Part shown: positions 16,784 through 24,872 of the stretch, one piece after another
Layout of the letters: every line of letters begins with the position of its first letter
How positions within the stretch are numbered: the stretch's first letter is position 1
NCBI RefSeq assembly: GCF_019397265.1
Contig: NZ_CP068985.1
Location: 558,001-622,000, forward strand
Direction: 5' to 3'
Length of the DNA stretch: 64,000 nt
DNA from: Nonomuraea coxensis DSM 45129
Lineage (GTDB): Bacteria; Actinomycetota; Actinomycetes; Streptosporangiales; Streptosporangiaceae
Made by a program: the position numbers and the translations under genes
The notes under the pieces: model-generated
The model's input: only the letters and a program-made list of their open reading frames with translations
The model's database searches: none
What the model was told of the DNA's origin: nothing

Positions 16784-17705
16784 CAGTGAGGCTTCTTCCG
16801 GTCAGGGCGAGGAACACGTCGTCAAGGGTGGGGCGGGAGGTCTCGGCCGTGACGACCTCGACCAGCTTCGCGTCGAGCGCGCGCAGGCACTCGGGCAGCG
16901 CGGCGGCCGCGTTGGGGACCCGCAGGCGCACGGTCGTGCCCTCCGCCGTGCCGCCGATGGTGGCGGCGGCCCGCGCGGCGTCGTCCGCGGTGGCGGTGGT
17001 GAGCGTGACGAGGTCGCCGGCCAGGTCGTTCTTGAGCTGTTCCGAGGTGCCGTCGGCGATGACCCGGCCGTTGTCGATGATCACCACCCGTTCGGCCATG
17101 GTGTCGGCCTCCTCCAGGTAGTGGGTGGTGAGGAACAGCGTCGTCCCGTACGCCTCGCGCAGCCGGAGGATGTGCTGCCAGATCTCGGCGCGGCTCTTCG
17201 GGTCGAGCCCGGTCGAGGGCTCGTCGAGGAAGAGCAGGTCGGGGCGGTGGACGAGACCGATGGCGAGGTCGAGGCGGCGGCGCTGGCCGCCGGAGAGCGT
17301 GCCCGGCGTCCGCTTGGCCAGCGGGGCCAGGTCGAGCAGGTCGAGCAGCTCGTCGGCGCGGGCGGCGGCCTCCCTGGGGCGGAGGCCGTAGCAGCGGCCC
17401 TGGGTCACCAGTTCGTCGCGGACGCGGAACTCCTCGCCGGCGCTGCCGCGCTGGCCGACGTAGCCGATGCGGGAACGCACGGCGGCCGGCTCCGCGGCCA
17501 CGTCGTGCCCGGCGACCGTGGCGGTGCCGGAGGTCGGGGGCAGGAGGGTGGTGAGGATGCGGAGGGTGGTGGACTTTCCGGCGCCGTTCGGGCCGAGGAA
17601 GGCCGTGAGCTGTCCGGCCTCGACGTCGAGGTCGAGGCCGCGGACGGCCTCCACCTTCTCCTTCTTGACTCTGAACGTACGGGTCAGCGCCCGGGCATGG
17701 ATCAT
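16764..17705 (-). CDS. ABC transporter ATP-binding protein (DrrA-like)
   Basis: A 313-residue ATPase. Walker A is GPNGAGKST at about 38-46, the signature is LSGGQRRRLDLAIGLVHRP, Walker B LLFLDEPSTGLD and the H-loop LTTHYLEEAD. The C-terminal 90 residues (TVRLRVPNAAAALPECLRAL, ETSRPTLDDVFLALTGR) are the DrrA/CcmA-type extension seen in daunorubicin-resistance ATPases. Start chosen at ATG 17705 with AGGAGA 9 bases upstream; the extra upstream codons do not resemble the family. It powers the permease encoded by the overlapping downstream gene. Confidence 0.92.
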   Translation of the reverse strand: MIHARALTRTFRVKKEKVEAVRGLDLDVEAGQLTAFLGPNGAGKSTTLRILTTLLPPTSGTATVAGHDVAAEPAAVRSRIGYVGQRGSAGEEFRVRDELVTQGRCYGLRPREAAARADELLDLLDLAPLAKRTPGTLSGGQRRRLDLAIGLVHRPDLLFLDEPSTGLDPKSRAEIWQHILRLREAYGTTLFLTTHYLEEADTMAERVVIIDNGRVIADGTSEQLKNDLAGDLVTLTTATADDAARAAATIGGTAEGTTVRLRVPNAAAALPECLRALDAKLVEVVTAETSRPTLDDVFLALTGRSLTDDDIPA

Positions 17706-17808
17706 GGCGGTCGGTCTCCTGCGGGCATGACGAAGAAACCCCTGGTCGGGGCTCGGTTGATCGGGATCGGCACCAGTTTGTGCAGGAAGAAGCGGCTTTG
17801 GCAAACGC

Positions 17809-17821
17809 GAACGTCACGTTC
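17809..17821. promoter_or_regulatory. palindromic operator candidate upstream of the DrrAB-like operon
   Basis: GAACGT-C-ACGTTC is a perfect 13-base palindrome about 100 bases upstream of the ATPase start, followed at once by a third half-site (ATGAACGG). Such sites are typical of TetR/MarR-type repressors of efflux operons. No regulator gene lies next to it, so the protein that binds would be encoded elsewhere. Confidence 0.4.
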
Positions 17822-18002
17822 ATGAACGGCCCTGACCTGCGGAAACACCACGTGTGACGAGGGGTCGCTGGAGGCGATTTCAGGGCCTCTGACGTGCGGT
17901 TTCCCGGCTCGGAGGCGCCGATTTCCGCCCGCCCCCCGCCGGGCCGCCCGCCGCGCCGCCCGGTGGGGGGCGGGCATGATGCGATTTATTGATATTTCTG
18001 GC

Positions 18003-18030
18003 CTTGCGAGGTTCTGTCAAACCTCGTAAG
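18003..18030 (+). promoter_or_regulatory. hairpin overlapping the Shine-Dalgarno of the GH25 gene
   Basis: CTTGCGAGGTT (18003-18013) pairs with AACCTCGTAAG (18020-18030) as an 11-bp stem with a single G-U pair and a 6-base loop. The 3' arm ends in TAAG, which is the first half of the only Shine-Dalgarno-like sequence (AAGGA, 18028-18032) before the GTG start at 18041. Folding would hide the ribosome site; as DNA it is also a good palindromic operator. Confidence 0.5.
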
Positions 18031-18040
18031 GATCACGCGC

Positions 18041-19057
18041 GTGAAACGTCTGGGGATTTCAGTGGTAATCGCGGCGTCGGGGATTATGGGGAGCTGCGGG
18101 ACCGCGTCCGCGGCCGACGGGGTGGCCGGTGTCGACGTCAGCAACTGGACCGGCGAGATCGACTGGGCGAATGTGGCCGAAGGCGGCGGGAGATTCGCGT
18201 TCGTGCAGCTCACCGAGGGCACGAACGTCCGTAATCCGATATTCGACGCGCAGTTCGGCGGCGCCGCGACGGCCGGTCTGTATCGCGGGGCCTATCACTT
18301 CGCGCAACCGCATGAATCCGACGGGGCCGCGCAGGCCGACTATTTCCTGCAGAACGGCGGCGCCTGGATCGCGGACGGCCGCACCCTGCCGGGAGTGCTC
18401 GACGTCGAGGACAATCCCTACCGCGACAGGAACGGCAAGAACTCCTGTTACGACCTGTCCCCGAAGGACATGGTCGCCTGGCTGAAGGCGTTCACCCAGC
18501 GCTACAAGCAGCGCACCGGCCTCCAGGCGATCATCTACACCACCACGAGCTGGTGGCGGACGTGCACCGGCGACTCGGCGGCCTTCGCCGCCCACCCGCT
18601 GTGGCTGGCCCGCTGGGGCGCCGACCCGGGCGAGCTGCCGAAGAGCTGGACCTCCCACACCTTCTGGCAGTCGGCCGAGAAGGGGCCGCTCGCCGGCGGC
18701 GGCGACGTCTTCAACGGCACGGAGGACGACCTCAAGGCCCTGGCCAACCCGCCGGCCGAGATCTCGGTCGCGGCGGCGGCGCGCAGCCGCAAGGCGTACA
18801 CGGTGACGCTCAGGAACACCGGCCCCTACCCGGTCACGAACGTCAAGGTCGCGGCCCGGACGTTCGGCGGGCAGCGGGTGGTCCGCGCGCCGGACGGCTG
18901 CCGGGTGAGCGGCACGGCGGTCCGCTGCACGGTCGCCGAGGTGGCGCGGGGGTCGAAGGTGACGCTGACGTTCACCACCGCGCCGCGCAGGGCGCGGGGG
19001 ACGGTGGGCATGAACGTGACCGTCGGAACGACGAAGTTCACCATCAAAGTCCGATAA
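18041..19057 (+). CDS. secreted GH25 family lysozyme
   Basis: A 338-residue protein, GTG start. Residues 1-24 form a signal peptide ending ASA; the GSC before it is only a poor lipobox. Residues 27-230 are the glycoside hydrolase 25 (Chalaropsis/cellosyl) barrel: GVDVSNW with the conserved Asp32, FAFVQLTEG, YRGAYHFAQP, LPGVLDVED with the catalytic acidic residues near 126-129, then IIYTTTSWW and PLWLARW. It cleaves the N-acetylmuramic acid-N-acetylglucosamine bond of peptidoglycan outside the cell. Residues 240-338 are an immunoglobulin-like CARDB/DUF11-type module. An NlpC/P60 gene follows after 46 bases. Confidence 0.92.
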   Translation: MKRLGISVVIAASGIMGSCGTASAADGVAGVDVSNWTGEIDWANVAEGGGRFAFVQLTEGTNVRNPIFDAQFGGAATAGLYRGAYHFAQPHESDGAAQADYFLQNGGAWIADGRTLPGVLDVEDNPYRDRNGKNSCYDLSPKDMVAWLKAFTQRYKQRTGLQAIIYTTTSWWRTCTGDSAAFAAHPLWLARWGADPGELPKSWTSHTFWQSAEKGPLAGGGDVFNGTEDDLKALANPPAEISVAAAARSRKAYTVTLRNTGPYPVTNVKVAARTFGGQRVVRAPDGCRVSGTAVRCTVAEVARGSKVTLTFTTAPRRARGTVGMNVTVGTTKFTIKVR

Positions 19058-19103
19058 GGCACCATAAGCTCCGAAACCTGTTATTTCGGGGGATGGAGAC
19101 GCG

Positions 19104-19640
19104 ATGAGTCGGCGCCGCACGGCCCTGGCCCTGCCGGCGGCCCTGCTTCTCGTGCTGACCGTGGCCGCGTCCGTGCCGGTCTCGACCTGGACGCAGCCGC
19201 GCGTCGTGCGCCTGGCGTACGAGCTCGGGCGGCTCGGCGTCGTCTACTCGTGGGGCGGCGGCCACGCGGAACTCCCCGGGCCGTCCACCGGCACCTGCCA
19301 GGGCTACCAGGGCCGCATCCGGCCCTGCCCGGCCGCCCGCACGCGGGGACTGGACTGCTCGGGCTTCACCCGGTGGGTGTACGCCCTCGCGCACGGCCGC
19401 GACGTGCTCGGGCCGGGCAACACCGACGACCACGTACGCCGCCTGCACCGCGTGCCCTCCGCCCCCCGGCCCGGCGACCTCGTCTTCTTCGGCGTGATCG
19501 CCGGCGACACCGTACGGACCCACCACGTCGGCGTCTACCTGGGTGGCGACCTCATGATGAACGCCCCGGAGACCGGCGCGCGGGTCCGCGTCGACCGCCT
19601 CGCCGGCCGGAAGGACCTCGCCGGTTTCTACCGCTACTGA
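19104..19640 (+). CDS. secreted NlpC/P60 family peptidoglycan peptidase
   Basis: A 178-residue protein with an N-terminal signal or anchor helix (residues 7-25). The NlpC/P60 domain has its nucleophile Cys85 in GLDCSGFTRWVY, the His in HHVGVYLG (140/141) and a third polar residue Asn153 (MMNAPETG) in place of the more usual His or Asn. An insertion with two Cys (CQGYQGRIRPC) sits before the active site and may form a disulphide. It should cut stem peptides of peptidoglycan. Located directly after the GH25 lysozyme, it probably belongs to the same cell-wall remodelling unit. Confidence 0.88.
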   Translation: MSRRRTALALPAALLLVLTVAASVPVSTWTQPRVVRLAYELGRLGVVYSWGGGHAELPGPSTGTCQGYQGRIRPCPAARTRGLDCSGFTRWVYALAHGRDVLGPGNTDDHVRRLHRVPSAPRPGDLVFFGVIAGDTVRTHHVGVYLGGDLMMNAPETGARVRVDRLAGRKDLAGFYRY

Positions 19641-19695
19641 GGCACACGCCTGGGGCGGGCGGAAAATGAGAGACCCGGCGGCTACTCTGTGCGGC

Positions 19696-19929
19696 ATGGA
19701 AAGGCGATGGGTCGGTCTCGACGGATACGAGGTCGTGGGCGCCGTGCGGGCCGGGCGTCAGGTGCTCCGGCTGCGCAGGCACGGCCGGCTGGTCGCCGAC
19801 TGCTCGTCCGTGGCCGAGCTGGCCCGGCACCTCGATCTGGCCGACCTCTGCGAGGTCGTCGAGCTGCCCGCGCGCCGGCCCGAGCCGGAGAAGATCGTCG
19901 AGGCCCGGATCAGTTCGCGTCATCGCTGA
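19696..19929 (+). CDS. small conserved-looking protein of unknown function
   Basis: A 77-residue protein starting MERRWVGLDGYEVVGAVRAG; a start 30 bases earlier is possible. It alternates beta-like strands (RQVLRLRRHGRLVADCSSVA) with an acidic helix (ELARHLDLADLCEVVELPA) and a basic tail. I do not recognise it. No membrane segment or metal motif is visible. It lies between the cell-wall hydrolases and tRNA-Thr, and its codon use is like its neighbours, so it is probably real. Confidence 0.5.
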   Translation: MERRWVGLDGYEVVGAVRAGRQVLRLRRHGRLVADCSSVAELARHLDLADLCEVVELPARRPEPEKIVEARISSRHR

Positions 19930-19968
19930 GTGCCGTGTATGGTTACACCTGTCCGCAGCGCCGGACAG

Positions 19969-20044
19969 GCCCCTATAGCTCAGTCGGCAGAGCGTCTCCA
20001 TGGTAAGGAGAAGGTCAACGGTTCGATTCCGTTTGGGGGCTCCA
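19969..20044 (+). tRNA. tRNA-Thr(GGT)
   Basis: A complete 76-base cloverleaf with encoded CCA. Acceptor GCCCCTA pairs with TGGGGGC; D arm GCTC/GAGC; anticodon stem TCTCC/GGAGA around ATGGTAA, anticodon GGT (reads ACC/ACU); T arm AACGG-TTCGATT-CCGTT. In many actinobacteria this tRNA lies just ahead of tRNA-Met and rpmG, as here. Confidence 0.96.
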
Positions 20045-20058
20045 GTCTGACAAGGAAA

Positions 20059-20093
20059 AACGCCCGGTTCGAGGTCACTCGGAGCCGGGCGTT
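20059..20093 (+). terminator. terminator of the tRNA-Thr transcript
   Basis: AACGCCCGG (20059-20067) pairs perfectly with CCGGGCGTT (20085-20093), with an inner CGAG/CTCG extension of the stem, and is followed by TCGTGTTTT. It starts 14 bases after the tRNA and precedes the convergent secreted-protein gene. Confidence 0.85.
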
Positions 20094-20119
20094 CGTGTTT
20101 TCGCGCCCTCAATACGCGG

Positions 20120-20872
20120 TCACTCGTCGACCTCGGTCGACACCGTGGCGGGGGCCGGGGCCTTGACGGACACCCGGCGGCCCCACGAGGTGAAGCGGGT
20201 GTCGATGGTCATCGTCTTGCCGTCGAAGGCCGAGATGTCGAAGACGCCGGTGGCGGCGTACGAGCTGGTCACCCTGGTGACCAGGCCCGCGCCGCTCAGC
20301 GTGAGGCGGTAGGAGACCTTCGTGTCGTCGTGGTAGCGCAGCGGGATCGAGGCCGCGAACCACGGCGAGACCTTGTCCAGCTCCTTGAAGGTGATCGTGC
20401 CGGTCAGCGCGTTCCCGGCCCGCTTGCCCTTCTTCACCAGCGCGGCCAGCGTGCCCGGCTCGACCGGGTTGATCACCTGGCCGTTGTAGCCGCCGCTGCC
20501 GTGCAGGCCGCCGACGCGATACCAGCGCTTGCCGGAGGGCAGCTTGTCCGCCCAGAGGCCGCCGGACAGATAGGAGGTCTTTCCGATGGTGATGACCCGC
20601 TCCGGGCCCATCCCCTGGAGTCCCTTGGCCGTGATGTCGGAGGCGGCGACCCCCTTCCTGCTGAACTGGAAGGTGCCGGTGCGGCGCTGCAGCACCTGCT
20701 TGTCCGAGCCGTCGACCAGGGTGGTGGTCTCGGTGAAGCGGACGCCGTGACCGGCGACGAGCTTGGCTTTCAGCGCGCGTACGGGGTCCTTGGGGGCCGC
20801 GGCCTGGGCGGGCAGAGGGGCCAGCAGCAGGGCGCCGCCGGCGGACAGGGTGATGATGATCATGCGTTTCAT
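20120..20872 (-). CDS. secreted protein of unknown function, LppX/LprG-like fold possible
   Basis: A 250-residue protein with a signal peptide (MKRMIIITLSAGGALLLAPL ending PAQAAA). The mature part opens with DPVRALKAKLVAGHGVRFTE and continues as repeated strand pairs (GTFQFSRKGVAASDI, VITIGKTSYLSGGLWAD, WYRVG) ending in a long strand (MTIDTRFTSWGRRVSVKAP). This strand-and-helix pattern with a hydrophobic sheet recalls the LolA/LppX-LprAFG group that carries lipids, but there is no lipobox Cys and the assignment is inference. It is convergent with tRNA-Thr and divergent from tRNA-Met. Confidence 0.65.
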   Translation of the reverse strand: MKRMIIITLSAGGALLLAPLPAQAAAPKDPVRALKAKLVAGHGVRFTETTTLVDGSDKQVLQRRTGTFQFSRKGVAASDITAKGLQGMGPERVITIGKTSYLSGGLWADKLPSGKRWYRVGGLHGSGGYNGQVINPVEPGTLAALVKKGKRAGNALTGTITFKELDKVSPWFAASIPLRYHDDTKVSYRLTLSGAGLVTRVTSSYAATGVFDISAFDGKTMTIDTRFTSWGRRVSVKAPAPATVSTEVDE

Positions 20873-21019
20873 GGCAGGCGATCGTGCCAGTCCTTGATCA
20901 CGAAAGTGTGCAGAGCGGGCCCCTGGCGGGAATAGGATTTCTGCTATCGGGGTTCCTGATGCATACTGGTTCCACCCTTGCCCGATCAGGTGCGTTACGA
21001 CTCTGGTCGCCGCTTCGGG

Positions 21020-21051
21020 TATCCTCTACGGGGCCGGGTTCATACCGGCCC
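21020..21051 (+). promoter_or_regulatory. promoter -10 and leader hairpin of tRNA-Met
   Basis: TATCCT at 21020-21025 is a plausible -10 element. Just after it, GGGCCGG (21031-21037) and CCGGCCC (21045-21051) form a perfect 7-bp hairpin that ends 3 bases before the first base of tRNA-Met, so it would be in the 5' leader removed by RNase P. Confidence 0.45.
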
Positions 21052-21054
21052 AAA

Positions 21055-21128
21055 GGCGGAGTAGCTCAGTCTGGCAGAGCAAACGGCTCATAATCGTTGT
21101 GTCGCCGGTTCAAGTCCGGCCTCCGCTA
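21055..21128 (+). tRNA. tRNA-Met(CAT), elongator type
   Basis: A 74-base cloverleaf: acceptor GGCGGAG with CTCCGCT, D arm GCTC/GAGC, anticodon stem AACGG/TCGTT with loop CTCATAA (anticodon CAT), T arm GCCGG-TTCAAGT-CCGGC, discriminator A. No CCA is encoded. The first acceptor pair is G-T rather than the C:A mismatch of initiator tRNA, so this is the elongator Met tRNA (a tRNA-Ile2 with lysidine cannot be excluded). Confidence 0.93.
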
Positions 21129-21199
21129 CTGCCCAGCCCCAGGTCACCTGACCTGGGCACGGGTATGTCCATATCCCGAACGTAGAAAGGCACTCCCCA

Positions 21200-21364
21200 G
21201 TGGCTGCCACCGACGTTAGGCCGAAGATCACGCTGGCCTGCCAGGAGTGCAAGCACCGCAACTACATCACGCGGAAGAACCGGCGCAACGACCCGGATCG
21301 GCTTGAGCTGAAGAAGTACTGCCCCAACTGCCGCTGCCACCGCGCGCACCGCGAGACCCGATAA
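21200..21364 (+). CDS. rpmG: 50S ribosomal protein L33, zinc-binding form
   Basis: A 54-residue protein starting at GTG 21200 with AAAGG 10 bases upstream: [19 protein letters not shown] opens it, followed by [20 protein letters not shown] and CPNC. The two CxxC pairs (Cys14/17 and Cys41/44) show it is the zinc-binding C+ paralogue of L33, a component of the large ribosomal subunit near the E site. It lies between tRNA-Met and the hadA-like gene, its usual place in actinobacteria, and ends before a strong terminator. Confidence 0.96.
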   Translation: MAATDVRPKITLACQECKHRNYITRKNRRNDPDRLELKKYCPNCRCHRAHRETR

Positions 21365-21404
21365 CGGCTCGCCAGGGGGGCCACCCCAACCTCTGATCAC
21401 GCAC

Positions 21405-21436
21405 AACCGGCGTCCCGATCGCGGGCGCCGGTTTGT
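21405..21436 (+). terminator. rpmG terminator
   Basis: AACCGGCG (21405-21412) with CGCCGGTT (21426-21433), extended inward by CCCG/CGGG around an ATCG tetraloop, forms a 12-bp stem with one bulged T, followed by TGTCGTGTG. It separates rpmG from the dehydratase genes. Confidence 0.8.
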
Positions 21437-21556
21437 CGTGTGTGCGCACCGCTCGCGGTCGCGTAAAAACCCGTCCATCCGCGACGACAGCCGAACCTTG
21501 TTCTGTTACCGTCGGCCTCAGCAGCGCTCGGATGACGGACACGCGAGGGAGCACTG

Positions 21557-22006
21557 ATGGCCTTGAACCGTGACTTCGTGGGCAGGACCTATCCGCCCAG
21601 CGCCCCTTACGAGGTCAGCCGGGTGAAGATCAGGGAGTTCGCCGCGGCGATCGGTGACGGCAACCCGCTCTACCGGGACCAGGCGGCGGCCCAGGCGGCC
21701 GGCTACCGCGACGTGATCGCGCCGCCCACGTTCCCCATCGTCTTCAGCCTCCAGAGCGGCGGCGAGGCGCTGGCCGACCCCGACCTCGGGCTCAACTTCG
21801 CCATGGTGGTCCACGGCGAGCAGCGCTTCGAGTACGTACGCCCGATCTGCGCCGGCGACCAGCTCGTCACCACCGCCACCATCACCGACATCCGCTCCGC
21901 GGGGCGCAACGAGCTGCTGACCGTGCGCAGCGAGGTCACGACCGTCGAGGGCGAGCCGGTCTGCGTCACCTACAACACGATCGTCGAGCGCGGAGGGGCG
22001 GGCTGA
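21557..22006 (+). CDS. MaoC-like dehydratase subunit, FAS1-type hot-dog (HadA-like)
   Basis: A 149-residue hot-dog protein. FVGRTYPPSAPYEVSRVKI followed by REFAAAIGDGNPLYRD and VIAPPTFPIVF is the pattern of the N-terminal MaoC domain family that in mycobacteria is HadA/HadC, the non-catalytic partner that shapes the acyl tunnel of (3R)-hydroxyacyl-ACP dehydratase. The start ATG has GAGGGAG upstream. The stop overlaps the next gene's ATG by one base, so the two subunits are translationally coupled. The organism probably does not make mycolates, so a general FAS-II-like or other acyl dehydration is more likely; that is inference. Confidence 0.87.
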   Translation: MALNRDFVGRTYPPSAPYEVSRVKIREFAAAIGDGNPLYRDQAAAQAAGYRDVIAPPTFPIVFSLQSGGEALADPDLGLNFAMVVHGEQRFEYVRPICAGDQLVTTATITDIRSAGRNELLTVRSEVTTVEGEPVCVTYNTIVERGGAG

Positions 22007-22434
22007 TGGCTGCCACGGTGAAGTACGACGAGGTGGAGGTCGGGCAGGAGATCCCGGCCGTCGACTACAACGTGCGCCGGCTCAACCTGGTGATGTACGC
22101 CGGCGCCTCCGGCGACTTCAACCAGATCCACTGGAACGAGCGCTTCGCCAAGATGGTCGGGCTGCCCGACGTCATCGCGCACGGCATGTTCACGATGGCG
22201 CAGGCCGGGCGGTTCGTCACCGACTGGGCGGGCGATCCGGGCGCGGTGGTGGACTTCGGGGTGCGGTTCTCGTCCATGGTGGTCGTGCCGGACGACGACC
22301 AGGGCGCGACGATCTCGGTGAGCGGCGTCGTGGAGGAGAAGCTGGAGGACAAGCGGGTGGTCGTCGCGCTGACCGCGAAGGCCGGGGACGCCAAGGTGCT
22401 GTCGAAGGCGCGGGCGGTCGTCCAGCTCGCCTGA
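22006..22434 (+). CDS. MaoC family dehydratase, catalytic subunit (HadB-like)
   Basis: A 142-residue R-specific hydratase/dehydratase. The hydratase-2 motif is visible: YAGASGDFNQIHWNERFAKM carries the catalytic Asp and His, and VIAHGMFTMAQAGRFV the second part of the active site. It pairs with the preceding non-catalytic subunit to dehydrate 3-hydroxyacyl thioesters. The gene pair sits between rpmG and murB as in mycobacteria and streptomycetes. Confidence 0.9.
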   Translation: MAATVKYDEVEVGQEIPAVDYNVRRLNLVMYAGASGDFNQIHWNERFAKMVGLPDVIAHGMFTMAQAGRFVTDWAGDPGAVVDFGVRFSSMVVVPDDDQGATISVSGVVEEKLEDKRVVVALTAKAGDAKVLSKARAVVQLA

Positions 22435-22477
22435 CATTTCATGATAAGTCGGGCGGCGCTCGGGTACCCGTGTGCCT

Positions 22478-23545
22478 ATGACTGAAGCTGCGCGACAGGT
22501 ATGGCCCACGGTCCGGTCGATCCCCGTCTCCGCCGTGACCGACGCCAAGCCGCCCGGGCGGCTGCGACCGGCACGCCCGGAGCAGGTGGCGGGCGGCGCG
22601 GGAACGGGACGCGACACCGCGGGCGGCGCCGCCACCGGACACGACGGGGTAGGCGGCGGCGCTCCGCCGGCGACGGGCGTGGGCACGGCGGGCGCCCGCC
22701 CCCGGGGCACGCACGCCCGCCTCAACCCGGCCGCCGAGCTGGGCTTCTCCGGCGACCCCGAGCAGCACGGCGACCACGGCGACGAGCTCCTGCACGCCCA
22801 GCGCGTCTGGGACGCCACCCTGGCCACCAACCGGCTCGACGACGCCGGGCTGAACGCCGAACGCCAGCGCGTGGAGACCCAGGACGTCACGGCCGCCGTG
22901 AGCCTGCTGGTGGACGGCTGGCCGGAGGACGTACGCGCCTGCGTCGAGTCGCTGCTCGAGCACACGCACGTGAAGGTGCTCGCCCTGGACCTCGGCGACG
23001 TGGACGGCGCGGGCGACGTGCTGGCCGGGCTGGCCGAACGCCATCCGGAGCGCGTCACGCTCTGGCGGGTGGCCGAGCAGCCGCACTGGCGCGGCGGCAC
23101 CGCGACCTGGGGCGAGAGCCGGGCCAAGCTGCTGCGCCTCGACGACTCCGAGGTGCACGTCCTCATGGAGACCTCTGTCGCGCTGCGCGGCGACGCGCTG
23201 ACCCCGCTGCTCGCCGCCATCGCCGAGGGCGCGGCGGCGGCCGGCTGGCACGGCGCGGACCTCTACGACGACGGCCTGCGCGAGGCCGGCCCCGGCCGGG
23301 TGCGGGCGCTCACCGGCGAGATCGTCGCGGTGCGGCGGCAGGCGGCGCTCGGCGCGCTCCCCGAGGACGCGCACTACGCCCGCAACGCCGACCTGGCGCT
23401 CTCGCTCGGCCTGCGCGGCGAGCTGGTGGTGCCCGAGGGCACGCCGCCGATGGTGCGGCTGAACGCCCACGACGTGCCCGCCGACTACGCCGACCGCGAA
23501 GCCCGGCGCAACTACGACGACGCCCTGCGCCTGACCCGAAGGTGA
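22478..23545 (+). CDS. glycosyltransferase-like protein of the murB neighbourhood
   Basis: A 355-residue protein from ATG 22478 (GTG 22472 is an alternative). Residues 1-85 are a Gly/Ala/Pro-rich, probably disordered region. The rest has a GT-A-like order: VTAAVSLLVDGWPEDVRACVES (first strand and helix), HVKVLALDLGDVDGAGDVLA, then HVLMETSVALRGDALTPLL where a DxD would be expected but METS stands. The acidic residues needed for catalysis are therefore not obvious and it may be inactive or structural. A gene of this kind is regularly found between hadB-like and murB in actinobacteria. Confidence 0.6.
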   Translation: MTEAARQVWPTVRSIPVSAVTDAKPPGRLRPARPEQVAGGAGTGRDTAGGAATGHDGVGGGAPPATGVGTAGARPRGTHARLNPAAELGFSGDPEQHGDHGDELLHAQRVWDATLATNRLDDAGLNAERQRVETQDVTAAVSLLVDGWPEDVRACVESLLEHTHVKVLALDLGDVDGAGDVLAGLAERHPERVTLWRVAEQPHWRGGTATWGESRAKLLRLDDSEVHVLMETSVALRGDALTPLLAAIAEGAAAAGWHGADLYDDGLREAGPGRVRALTGEIVAVRRQAALGALPEDAHYARNADLALSLGLRGELVVPEGTPPMVRLNAHDVPADYADREARRNYDDALRLTRR

Positions 23546-23594
23546 TCAGGCGGGACGTGCCGGGCATGGCGGGGGCCTCCTAAGCTAGTGGCCC

Positions 23595-24630
<1,036 letters not shown>

Positions 24631-24632
<2 letters not shown>

Positions 24633-24648
24633 CAACCTTGGCGTTGCT
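24631..24648 (+). terminator. possible murB terminator
   Basis: AGCAAC (24631-24636) and GTTGCT (24643-24648) form a 6-bp hairpin that overlaps the murB stop codon and is followed by GTTAAGGTGTGTTGG. It is short; its position between murB and a separately regulated gene is the main support. Confidence 0.35.
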
Positions 24649-24669
24649 GTTAAGGTGTGTTGGTAATAC

Positions 24670-24836
24670 CGAAGGGGAGTAGTCCCAATCGCGTGGTCGA
24701 CACACTGGCGCCGCTCGCGGCGCCCGGTCACGCGGGCCTTTCTTCGTGAGGCGGACGAGACCTTCGGCCTGGCAGTCAGTTCAGCACCGAACAAGACGCT
24801 GCCGGGCCGAAGTCGTCGTGCCCGAAATCCCCTGGC
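24670..24836 (+). promoter_or_regulatory. yybP-ykoY (manganese-sensing) riboswitch
   Basis: The leader of the TMEM165-type gene has the hallmark elements of this class: AAGGGGAGTAG at 24672-24682, a variable middle with stable GC-rich stems, then GCCGGGCCGAAGTC and CCCGAAATCCCCT at the 3' side. P1 forms between AGGGGA (24673-24678) and TCCCCT (24828-24833). Known yybP-ykoY aptamers bind Mn2+ between two docked helices and turn on Mn exporters when Mn2+ is high. Only 39 bases separate P1 from the start codon, so control of translation or of a nearby terminator is likely. Confidence 0.88.
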
Positions 24837-24872
24837 TCGTGCTTCCGGTCCGGTTCGCGCGGAAGAGGACCG

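Larger units (their letters stand above)
17706..18040. other. divergent intergenic region between drrA-like and GH25 genes
   Basis: 335 bases with no credible gene. It contains a palindromic site near the transporter (17809-17821) and a strong hairpin just ahead of the GH25 lysozyme gene (18003-18030), described separately. A G/C-homopolymeric stretch at about 17925-17972 separates the two, and an AT-rich TTTATTGATATTTCT at 17986-18000 is the best place for a GH25 promoter -10 element. Confidence 0.5.

Noticed and set aside
16031..17705. DrrAB-like pair as a self-resistance gene of a nearby antibiotic cluster
   Set aside because: No biosynthetic genes are near; ABC-2 pairs of this type are common stand-alone exporters.
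21055..21128. Initiator tRNA-Met
   Set aside because: Initiator tRNAs have a C:A mismatch at the first acceptor pair and three G-C pairs in the anticodon stem; here the first pair is G-T and the anticodon stem is AACGG/TCGTT.
24670..24872. A protein-coding gene in the leader of the Mn transporter
   Set aside because: The sequence fits the yybP-ykoY RNA and lacks a start with a ribosome site in any long frame before 24873.
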